Shown here: positions 10,465-19,412 of the stretch, one piece after another
Layout: each line of letters opens with the position of its first letter
Numbering within the stretch: the first letter of the stretch is position 1
Assembly: GCF_026262505.1 (NCBI RefSeq)
Contig: NC_067205.1
Span: forward strand, 19,651,645-19,715,644
Reading direction: 5' to 3'
Source of the DNA: Trichomonas vaginalis G3
Lineage: Eukaryota > Parabasalia > Trichomonadida > Trichomonadidae
DNA: 64,000 nucleotides
Position numbers and translations under genes: made by a program
The notes under the pieces: generated by a model
What the model saw: only the letters and a program-made list of their open reading frames with translations
What the model was told of the DNA's origin: nothing
The model's database searches: none

Positions 10465-11718
10465 TCATATTAAAGTAAGTAAATTCTGAGGAATTACAGG
10501 CACTTTCTTAAGGTATTCTATCTCCTGTTCCTTACCAGGTGTTATAAAATAGTCAGTATCATTCAGTTCTACGAAAACAGGCTTACTTTCGATAGAAGAT
10601 TCAAGTAATTCTAATTTTTGTCGAAAATAAACTTGTGCTTTAGTAACATCCATTGCTTTTTTATATAACTGCATTGCATCACCTTTCTCTGGCTTCATCT
10701 CGAATATTGTACCTATATTTGCCCATGCTTCTATCAAATTCGGTTTAAATAAAATTGATTTCTGAAAAGCATGAAGAGCTTCATCATATTGGGCACCAAA
10801 TGTATAAATAAGTCCTAAAGTGAACCAAACTTCAGCGTATTGTGGTCGTTTATGCAACAACATTTTGATACATTGCAATGCATCAATTAATCTATTGGCT
10901 TTGCACAAAAGACGTATAAGAACGTATTGTAATGATGATGAAAGAGAAGTAAATGATGAAGAAAAGCCAATCTGAATTGCTTTTTCGCATATTTCCATAT
11001 TATCTGACAAAAGCATGATATAACACTGTTCTGTAATCAAATCTGCGCTTAAACCATTATCAAATTGCGATAAATAGTTGACGGCTTCTTCGTATTCTCC
11101 TAATAATAAGTATGATTCTGCAACTTCGATTGCTAACGTAATTTTGGAGGCACCTGATGATATAGATGCAAGTTTTAGAAATAATTCTAGCGATGATTTG
11201 TATCTTTTGACATTTCTGAGGCAAATAGAAGTTCTAAAAAGAGCATCGAATTGTATTTCGGCTGGCAATTACTGCAAATTATTTTCTATCAGTTCTAGTG
11301 CTGTTTCAAACATGTTGTAGTGAGTTAGGCAAATAAATATTAAATATTTCTGGAAATTTGACAATTCTGCTGAATACTGTAAACAACTACTATATGCTAA
11401 TAATGCTTGAAAGAAATCTCCTGCTAAAAGACTTAAATTTCCGTATTTTAAATGGTCTTGTAATGAAATTATTCCTTTTTTTAATAATTCGTTCCTTTCT
11501 GAAATGAATTTGTTCGTGGAATCATCTTGTGCGTATTTTCTTACTTCTAGATAGTTTGAAATCGCAAAAGTTGTATAGATTGATTCATAACTTTGGCAAA
11601 ATTCATTTATTTGAGACCAAGCATCAAAAACTGTTGAGTTAACAGTATCAACAATCTTATTTGCTCCTGAATGCAAGAAATGATTTAACCTGCTTGTGGT
11701 CAAATCAATTTCTGACAT
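10465..11718 (-). pseudogene. TPR protein, Cyc8/UTX-like, with in-frame TAA
   Basis: From ATG 11,718 the frame runs 149 codons to TAA at 11,269-11,271, then continues in the same frame for 266 more codons to TGA. Both parts are tetratricopeptide repeats that align as one protein: LAGDFFQALLAYSSCLQYS before the stop, then KRYKSSLELFLKLA, YLLLGEYEEAVNYL, AEVWFTLGLIYTFGAQYDEA and IEAWANIGTIF after it. Order and spacing recall the TPR block of Cyc8/Ssn6 and UTX-type chromatin regulators, but this is from memory and tentative. No Jumonji domain is present. The stop falls at CAG TAA TTG within a helix pair, not at a domain end. Options are a nonsense mutation, sequencing error or readthrough. An initiator-like TCATTT lies 4 bases before the ATG, suggesting the gene was, or is, transcribed. 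Confidence 0.6.
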
Positions 11719-11724
11719 AAATGA
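11719..11724 (-). promoter_or_regulatory. Initiator-like element of the TPR gene
   Basis: Reads TCATTT on the minus strand, matching the trichomonad initiator TCAYWW. The presumed +1 A is at 11,722, four bases before the ATG. It supports 11,718 as the start over an upstream in-frame TTG. Confidence 0.5.
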
Positions 11725-12342
11725 CAAATTTTGAGCTCAAAATCAATATCAGGCTACAGTATTCGATAACAAAACTATCTGGAAAAGAATGATTAGTGCA
11801 AGAAGATAGTAGTATTTCAATTCTTCACTGATTCATTCCATATTCGAATGATATTTTTTCACAATATTTCTCATTAGAGTGTATGTTTTGTGTGGTTGTC
11901 TTTATCATTACAACTTGCTTGGTTTTTGTGGGAACTTCAGTGATGAAATTTGAAGTCTCAAATATTTTATCAAACTCTTTATATATTGAAATGCGAGATC
12001 CAAATACGATTATATATTTGTAGTCATGGCAAGTTATCCTATTTGCATGATATCATATCGATTTGTGATATGATTCTTATAATTATCGGGTAAGTAATTT
12101 GTGTTGAGTAGCATATATAGAGCTATTGATTATAGTTTAAATTTGCCTCATGGACTCAAAATAGAAAGCTACGATTTTTAGCTTAGAAGTCTTTATTAAA
12201 AAATTAAACAAGTTTAAAGAACATTTCTTTATTCTAAACTTGTAAATTTGATAATCAAAAAGGAATGAAAGTGGGTATTAGAATATTTTATTTGATTATA
12301 AAATTAATAGATAAATGCTGTATTAAGTTGTACAATGCATGC
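11725..12342. other. Intergenic spacer with one inverted repeat
   Basis: No gene seen. Around 12,208-12,243 an imperfect hairpin pairs CAAGTTTA with TAAACTTG across about 18 bases. It lies about 100 bases past the end of the DNase gene on that gene's strand, so it could lie in its 3' region. Otherwise AT-rich and featureless. Confidence 0.4.
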
Positions 12343-13356
12343 TTAAGGGCACTGTTCAACTTCAATAGCACTTTTTCTCATTAATGCAGCAAATTTTGCA
12401 TCTTTCATGCACCAAGTTCCTCCACCACGTTCCTTTTGTTTATCCTGGCGATTTATTCCTCCGATGCAGATATAATCGCCTGCAACGGCCCATTTGGAGT
12501 GATCGTTCATTCTTGTCCATTGAACGCCGTTTATACTGACTGTAAGGATGTTGTTTGAGTGGTATCTCGAACTGCAGTCGGATGTCATTGTTCCTGGTCC
12601 TCTTGCCCATGTTTCTGAAATTACATTTGTTTGGAAGGTTGGTGCAACGAGATCGTGGTACAAGTCTTGTCCCCAGAACCTGCATTTGGAGAATAGCTTG
12701 ATAGAACGTGTCTTTAAATTGATATCTGTAACTTTCGTTTGAACTTGGCTTTCAATCCATTTTCCATCGATAACTTGTCGTAGATTTGGTATCTTAAGAT
12801 CAGTAAAAGAAGGTGCATTGTAGGAAACTACGTATCCACGCTCAATTAACATTCCATAGGCCCAATCGTTGATTTGTTGATGAGTTAAAGATGTGCAAAG
12901 CATTGCTTGGCCAAAGTTAGTGCCAGTGTCAGGATATGAGTACTCAGTTGTAACTTTTGGATCATTTGGATAGCGTGGAACTGAATGTTCAAGGTAAAGA
13001 CCATTATCTTTATCGAAAATAAGGACGCCCTTTTTGTGTGCATATGTGTCAGAGGGATTAGATGTTCTGTGTGGTGGTTGGTCCGAAATAATCATGTAGC
13101 CGACTTCAGGATTGTTAGAATACATCGGGGCAAGCGTGTTATACAAAGGGTTATTCTTCATAGAGCCGACATCAGATGGCGCCTCGGACAAACTGGTTGA
13201 TGGATCTGTGTAAAAGAAGGCCATTCCAGTTGCATGGTTCGGGTTTCGATCTTTTAACGTTGGCATTTTAAATAACGCATACCAGTCTACATCATTGCCC
13301 TTGTTGTTCTTGCACTGTAAAGAAGAATATGAAGTGGTGAGTAGGAAATGTAGCAT
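12343..13356 (-). CDS. Secreted deoxyribonuclease II
   Basis: Acid endonuclease family that cleaves double-stranded DNA without metal, giving 3'-phosphate ends; acts in lysosome-like compartments or outside the cell. The protein is 337 residues. Both catalytic HxK motifs are present: H107-x-K109 in AHKKGVLIFDKDNG, followed by the family motif HSVPRYP, and H286-x-K288 in DHSKWAV. The N-terminus MLHFLLTTSYSSLQC is a short hydrophobic leader, followed by NDVDWYALFKMP as at the mature start of DNase II. Several Cys suit a disulphide-rich secreted fold. An in-frame TTG at 13,470 would add 38 residues, but ATG 13,356 is preferred because it has an initiator-like element 10 bases upstream and begins directly with the leader. 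Trichomonads use such nucleases to scavenge nucleotides or degrade extracellular DNA. Uninterrupted. Confidence 0.93.
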   Translation of the reverse strand: MLHFLLTTSYSSLQCKNNKGNDVDWYALFKMPTLKDRNPNHATGMAFFYTDPSTSLSEAPSDVGSMKNNPLYNTLAPMYSNNPEVGYMIISDQPPHRTSNPSDTYAHKKGVLIFDKDNGLYLEHSVPRYPNDPKVTTEYSYPDTGTNFGQAMLCTSLTHQQINDWAYGMLIERGYVVSYNAPSFTDLKIPNLRQVIDGKWIESQVQTKVTDINLKTRSIKLFSKCRFWGQDLYHDLVAPTFQTNVISETWARGPGTMTSDCSSRYHSNNILTVSINGVQWTRMNDHSKWAVAGDYICIGGINRQDKQKERGGGTWCMKDAKFAALMRKSAIEVEQCP

Positions 13357-13362
13357 TTTAAA

Positions 13363-13368
13363 AAATGA
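13363..13368 (-). promoter_or_regulatory. Initiator-like element of the DNase II gene
   Basis: TCATTT on the minus strand, matching TCAYWW, with the presumed +1 A at 13,366, ten bases before ATG 13,356. It fits the very short leaders typical of trichomonad mRNAs and decides the start. Confidence 0.5.
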
Positions 13369-13745
13369 TAAAAATATCCAAAAGTGACAATACGGTATCT
13401 GAAATTGATGTGTTTTAAAATTAAAAAATATTAAAATAATATATGTGATAAAGAAAAAGTATATTTTCAATTGGCGGGTTAAATACCCGCACTTTTCAAA
13501 AAATTAACCTCTATCATATAATTAAATATTGTTCCAAATTTTAATGAATTTTTCATGAATAAAATATTTGAATTACATTGAAAATTAATAGCTTGTGATT
13601 TTAGATTCAATGAAGAATGACATGTAAATCTAACAAATATCTATCAAAACAAAACTCTAAAATATGTTTAGACAATAAAAATATACAATATATAAATTGA
13701 AAGGTTTAACTTTATTTGTCAAAAATTAATAAGACGTGAAAATCT
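13369..13745. other. Divergent spacer between DNase II and ankyrin gene 1
   Basis: Contains a perfect GC-rich hairpin at 13,474-13,490 (GCGGGT, five-base loop TAAAT, ACCCGC), conspicuous in this AT-rich DNA. It could be a regulatory site for either gene. Nothing else is recognised. Confidence 0.4.
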
Positions 13746-16700
13746 ATGAGCTTATACTTTCCTACGAAAATTGCACGATATAAAAAGTTCTTTGAAACGA
13801 TCGCAAGCGATGATTACAAATGGAATATTAATGACACTATTTTCAATATATTTGGAGATCGAAATACAACAAAATATATTATAGATGCAATTAACTTTTT
13901 ACATAACTTTCCTTCAGATGGTATTGATAAGGCAATGTATTTGATTCCAGAAAATATAGATCCAAGCAAGTATTTAATTTATTGCGTATTTAAAGGAAAT
14001 ATTAAGATTGTGCAGTTTTTTCTTGACTCCCTAAAAGAAAACATAGAATTTGATGATTTATATAGATATTTTCTTTTTGCAAATCAATATGAAGAAGAAA
14101 TTTTCCAAACATTTATTGATATTAATGAATTATTGATTTATTATGGAAGTATAGAAAGTATGTTATTTTCTTTTCATGAAATTTATGAAAGAGGACAAAC
14201 TATCATATTGGATGAAATCAAATATAATAATTTAATTAAAGATGTAAACATGAAAAGAGGATCAAAAACATTGTTAATATATGCATGTGAGAATAATTGT
14301 ACTAATTTGGCAAGAGTATTGCTTGGAATGCATGCGGACTACAACATGAAAGATGATAAAGGAAATACATCAATTTTTTATTGCATCAAGAATGCAAACA
14401 TTGAATTAGTTCATCATCATTTTCAATACTCTATTAATTTACTAGAAGAAAACAACGATGGAACATTTCCACTTGATATTGCACTCAAATCAAGTAACAT
14501 TGAACTTAAAGAACTCGTTTGTAAATACTATTTCAAATTCAAAGCAAATTTCCTTGATGACAGAGTCAAAATGAGATTGAACACATATTTTTTAAGAGAA
14601 AGCGATACAATCAAAGCTGAAATTATAAGAATGTCATTGAAATATGAATCTCACCAGTTTGCAAAATACTTTTTAGAAATGGTCGAAGATAAATTTATTG
14701 ATAAATACAATTTAATGGCAATTGCCTATTCAGAAATTGTTACTCCAAATGTTTTTTCTCCATGTAAATATAGTTTGATGCTAAATATGGTGTATAAGAG
14801 ATCCACTGATAAATCAAAATTAGTTGAATTGGTAATTAAAAGGAAAGACGTTGAATTTTTCGAATTAATTGCATCACAGCAACTCGGAAGAAGTATGAAT
14901 TTTCCATTGAGCGATGGAAGAACACCAAAAGAAGTCTTAATTGAACTTGCGCCCACAGACAAACGCTATCAAGAAATGCTTGATTATATAACAAAAATTT
15001 ATAAAGTTAGAATACCAAATTGGGGATTATTAGCTCCTAATGTTCAGAACATGTATTTCAAAATATTGTCTCTTCATAAATTTAGAAACATTCCCAAAGA
15101 AAAATTATTAGTTTATCAATTTTTTCAATCCATATTTTTGTCTAATAAGGCAAGAGTTCTAGAATTTATTGAAAATGGCATGGACGTTAACGTAGTTATG
15201 GATGGAATTCATCCATTAATGATGTGCAATAATGTATTCATGGCAAGTTTTCTAATTGAGCAGGGATCAAAATTGGATTATAAGATTTGTTTAAACATCA
15301 ATCCCGCTGAATTTAGACAAATTAATGCCTTTTATGATGCTAAATTTTATAATTCAGATATTATGTATCATACTTGGTACTGTCCAATTCATGCAATTGT
15401 TTTTACTGGAAGATTAGAAGTATTGGAGTATTGTGTTTCAACAGGTATTAACCTCAAATTATTAGATTCTCAAGAAAATTCATTAATGCACTATGCTGTA
15501 AGTATATCAGATGAAGTTGACCCAAATGCAAGCAAAGCAAGATACCTTTATAAAAAGAAAGTAAGTATTAAATCCAAAAATCTTGATGGATATCAGCCAA
15601 TTCATTATGCTGTGACTTGGAATTACGGAGCTGTAAAATTCCTGATTGAAAAAAGAGTTGATCTTAACGCAATAGGAGTCGATAAAAGAATTCCACTTCA
15701 TTTTGCAATTGCACATGGCACTCCTGAAATAGTAAATCTTTTAATGAGTAAAAAGATAAACTATGATATTCAGGATCATTTATTAGATTATCCAATTAAC
15801 ATGATAATGAATCAAAAATTCGATAATAACATTATTAGGATAATTGAGGTATATGCCAAATATGGAGCCTCATTAGACTATCCTTCATTTTCTGATGGTG
15901 GTCCCATTTTATTTGACTTTTTGAACAAACATGAAGTATTAAAATGCTTAATCGATAATGGCGCTGACTTAAATAATTTAAATAAAAATAGAGATACAGC
16001 CCTTGCGGTTTGTTTGAATAATAAGAATTTTGTAGGAGTCAAAATGCTCTTAGAAGGAGGTGCCGATATTAATGCAAGTAATCATGACACAAAATCAAAT
16101 TTATATGAATGTCGATATGCATTATTAATGAAATATATTTTAAAATTTCATCCAACTCTTTATCTTGATGCACCAAAATATTATATTCAAATAAGATTTC
16201 TCGATGTAGCAAAAGAATTATTTAATGTTTAATGCAGCAATAAGTATTGGATCTTATGAAATGGTTGAATACATGATTGATAATGGATTTGACATAAATT
16301 CAAGGAGTATTGAGATGAAAACACCAATCTTTGATGCAATCGCATTGAATCAATTTGATATTCTCCAATTACTCATTAAAAGCGGTGCAAATCTCGAGTT
16401 AACAAATATTTATGGAGAAACAGCTCTGATGTTTGCATTATCAGTACTTTCTCGAGACAAGCTTCAAGCTCATTTATTTCAGCCTACTACTATTACAAAC
16501 ATTTTTGACTGCATATCTCACCTAATCGATAGCAATGCGAATATTCATGCCATAAATATAAATGGTAATGATATATTCAAGAATGCCTTACTTAATGGAA
16601 ATATGTATTTCAAAAGGGGAAGAAAGTATGCTAGTTTATCAGGCAAAATAAATTTCGATGATTTGGAAACACTTCGCAAAAGGGCGAGAGAAAGTGGCGA

Positions 16701-17406
16701 AACTTTATTTACTTTCATCGTCAAGCATGATGAAGAAGTATTTATCAACTTTTTCGTGAGTGTTATTGGAAATGATCAAAGATTTCCTGATACCAATCAA
16801 GCAAATAAGTTCGGAGAAACACCTATCATGTGTGTTATTAAATATAACAAAAATCCTGCATATTTAACATTGTTGATCAGAGGAGGCGCAGATGCAGATC
16901 AGGAATATCAAGGAAAGACACCTTTACAAATTTGCATCGAGAACGAATACACAGACAAAATAAGAGCATTTCTCCAAAACGAATGTTGTGATCTCAACAA
17001 GAAGTTTGACAATGAAATGAGTTATTTCCATCTCGCAATTAAGATGAATAAGAAACTTTCTATGCGAGCACTTGCATCATATGTATTTCCAGATTTTGTT
17101 GACAAAGACGGAAATTCATATCTTCACTATGCTGCATTGTCTAATGATCGTGAAATTACATACATTTGTCTTCATGTTCAAGAGAAATACATTGTTTACA
17201 ACAATGAAAACATGAGTCCATTGATGCTTGCATCATCAATCAACTCATTCCGATACATTGATCAATTCATTGATTTTTGCGATAAACACTGGATTCCTAT
17301 CAAAGACAAATATCGATCATTAGTTCTTTCAGCAATTCATCATAATCCAGAATCATTTAATTCCATCATGACAATTATTCAACGTGAAATTACTTCTAGA
17401 ACTTAA
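13746..17406 (+). pseudogene. Ankyrin-repeat protein 1, broken by a small deletion
   Basis: Starts at ATG 13,746. Residues ~1-170 form a helical N-terminal region seen in all family members here (IYYGSIESMLFSFHEI), followed by many ankyrin repeats to the end (NGADLNNLNKNRDTAL, DGYQPIHYAVTW). The frame ends at 16,230-16,232 and resumes in another frame, with ATG at 16,225, to TAA 17,404-17,406. Comparison with paralogs, which read KELI(K/R)YYPKEDHY here, shows that about 29 bases are missing near 16,220, with short ATTA-type repeats at the junction. So this is a real microdeletion, not a homopolymer slip. The two halves could in principle be made as separate proteins. Its C-terminal cassette (from about 16,945) is nearly identical in DNA to the array copies, though the rest is diverged. 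Cytosolic scaffold or protein-binding role is inferred from ankyrin repeats only. Confidence 0.75.
16945..17320 (+). repeat. Conserved ankyrin C-terminal cassette (first instance)
   Basis: About 375 bp encoding TDKIRAFLQNECCDLNKKFD through HWIPIKDKYRSL. Near-identical DNA recurs in ankyrin gene 2 (21,321-21,697) and at the end of each array copy (about 29,822; 38,327; 46,834; 55,272), with a variant from 63,774. Upstream, gene 1 and the array units differ at many silent and replacement sites, so the identity is local. This suggests gene conversion or purifying selection at DNA level. Confidence 0.8.
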
Positions 17407-17489
17407 CAAATTAATATTATTTTATAAATTTTATTCTTTATTTTTGAATCTCATTTTTTTTTCAAATTATTTAATAGATATTCAAATAA
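17407..17489. other. Short spacer after ankyrin gene 1
   Basis: Runs of T and A directly follow the stop codon, then the target-site duplication of the next element begins. Confidence 0.4.
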
Positions 17490-17497
17490 CATTATTC
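17490..17497. other. Target-site duplication, left copy
   Basis: CATTATTC directly precedes the left terminal inverted repeat and is repeated exactly at 19,081-19,088 after the right one. Confidence 0.7.
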
Positions 17498-19080
17498 AAA
17501 GGTACATTCACTAGGCGATAACAGTAAAATGGGATGAAAATAGGATAAATAGCATCCCTATATAGTGCCTAACAATATTTATACGGGCAAAAAAAATTTG
17601 GCTAGAGATTTGGCGAGTTATAAAAGTTAGAAAATTGAGAGGGATTTTTATTTTTGAATTTTTTTGGAAAGTTAAAATTGCGATTAAAAATCGATTTCCA
17701 GGAGAACTAAGCATCTCATCATATATTTAAATCGATAAAAATATTAAATAATAGTTGAATAGTATAACAACGTGAAATTATGGCCGAATCTACAGAAAAA
17801 ATGAACATATTTGACATTTTTGAAAATTCATACGTTAGATGGTGACAGACTCATAAACTATACTTTAGCTAAGATTGATATATGGTTTCAACAACACATG
17901 GTTAAAATCGTAAAAATATTTTAGATTTCAAAAAGATATATATGGTAATATAATGGAACAAAGTCAACAAATAGCATGTTAAATATGTTATAATTAACTT
18001 TTTATTAGATCCAATAGTAGATATCGAATGGTTTCCAGCTTTATGGTTAAATATTTTCTTTTCGAGCTTCTCTTTAACTGTTGTATTAAGGTTGTAAATT
18101 TTTGATGCTAGAAACTATGGAATCTTCTTTGCTGCAGCATTTTTCTTGAGAGTTCTTGCAATTTCGAATAGATCTGCGCATTGTATGAAATGGGGGCTTT
18201 AAAATATCTTGAAAACAGAATAGGACTGCTTTTCCAAAGGAATGCTTACTTGTAAATCAGAGAGTTTCAAAATTGACAGCAAGATTATCATCATAACTTT
18301 CGATTTTGCTGCGAAAAAGGAAGACAAGTAATTAACAAATTATTTACTGTTGTTCATCAAAAGAAGAAAACTTTGATAACAACTAATGATGATAAAATCA
18401 AGCTATCTTTTAATATTTTAAATTGATAAGACATTCAAAATATTTGAATGGTTTAAAATATTTTCTTTTAATTTCTATAAGATATTATCATGATTATATA
18501 ATAAAATTTAAATTTTTATTCAAAAAGGCAATATTTCAAACTTTTAATTTCAAAAATCTTAATTCTGCAATAAGTGTATTTAATTGTAGCAAATTTAATG
18601 ATCTTTCGTCATGGTTAGCAATTTGGAACTCATAAATTAATGATTTCTTCAAGTAAAATTCTGCATTATTTCAAAAGTCAATAATTCTCTAGTAACTTTT
18701 CTTCAAACCCTAACCATTATATTATATGTATAATGGAGAATAATTGCAAAGAAAGATAGCCGAATTTACTGGGTAGTTCTTGTGATGCGAAATAATTGCA
18801 AATTAACACCTAGTTTTAACAGCATCAATCTCTTTTTGCTCTCATTTAAATGCATTCGCACACTTTAATTTTGAAATATAAGAGTTTTGGAAATTATCAA
18901 ATTTATCTGCTCAAATACTATAGATCTTCATAAGTGTTAATAGAATCATTAGCCTTACATATAGTGTTTAATATAATGATGCACATTATACTGGGATTCA
19001 TTCCTTATTCATCTAGTTATTATAAGATTTACAACCCCATGAAAATTTAAAATTTTGTCAAAAATAGTGAATGTACCTTT
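17498..19080. mobile_element. 1,583-bp DNA-transposon footprint with 16-bp TIRs
   Basis: The element begins AAAGGTACATTCACTA (17,498-17,513) and ends with its exact reverse complement (19,065-19,080). It is flanked by a perfect 8-bp direct repeat, CATTATTC. Perfect TIRs plus a target duplication directly abutting them are the signature of cut-and-paste transposition; an 8-bp duplication would suit hAT-like or some Mutator-like elements, but the TIR matches no family I can name. The interior is AT-rich with no long open frame. Short coding-like fragments occur near 18,010-18,100 and 18,250-18,330, too degraded to identify, and a 70-codon frame at 18,423-18,635 begins with TTG and resembles nothing. 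It is thus a non-autonomous or decayed element. Confidence 0.72.
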
Positions 19081-19088
19081 CATTATTC
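19081..19088. other. Target-site duplication, right copy
   Basis: CATTATTC, identical to 17,490-17,497, directly after the right TIR. Confidence 0.7.
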
Positions 19089-19104
19089 AAATCTATTTGA
19101 ACTT

Positions 19105-19303
19105 TTAAGGGGACACTTACCATTTTCTGACATTCTCTCAATTTTTTGACACATAAGCTTTCTATCCCAATATTCTAAGTTTAAGAGTTAATATTTTTGG
19201 TCAGGAGAAACTAATTATAAATCACTATATAATACCTAATATGTCTGCTATACTTTTCTACTATTAAAATAAAGATACCAGAAAGTGGTAAGTGCACCCT
19301 TAA
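19105..19303. mobile_element. 191-bp TTAA-flanked MITE-like element
   Basis: TTAA at 19,105-19,108 and at 19,300-19,303 enclose 191 bp with inverted ends. Left GGGGACACTTACCATTTTCT and right (reverse complement) GGGTGCACTTACCACTTTCT match at 17 of 20 positions, with some similarity beyond. TTAA target duplications are typical of piggyBac-type elements, although the terminal bases do not match the usual piggyBac end. No coding capacity. It lies 24 bp from the larger element and about 100 bp before the 5' breakpoint of the truncated ankyrin gene. Confidence 0.6.
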
Positions 19304-19412
19304 ATTATCGTCGACAATAAGAAAAATGCATACTTTCTGACAAAAACAGTCTCGGAAAGTGCTCAAATAGTGGTTTTAAATTTCTGACAAGTTCCTGTCT
19401 TAAAATCCAATC

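Noticed and set aside
12343..13470. Longer DNase II start giving 375 residues
   Set aside because: That start codon is TTG and its extra 38 residues are noncoding-like; ATG 13,356 has an initiator-like motif and begins with the signal peptide.
18423..18635. 70-codon frame inside the 1.58-kb element as a possible transposase remnant
   Set aside because: It begins with TTG, is dominated by Phe, Ile, Lys and Asn as expected from AT-rich noncoding DNA, and shows no transposase motif.
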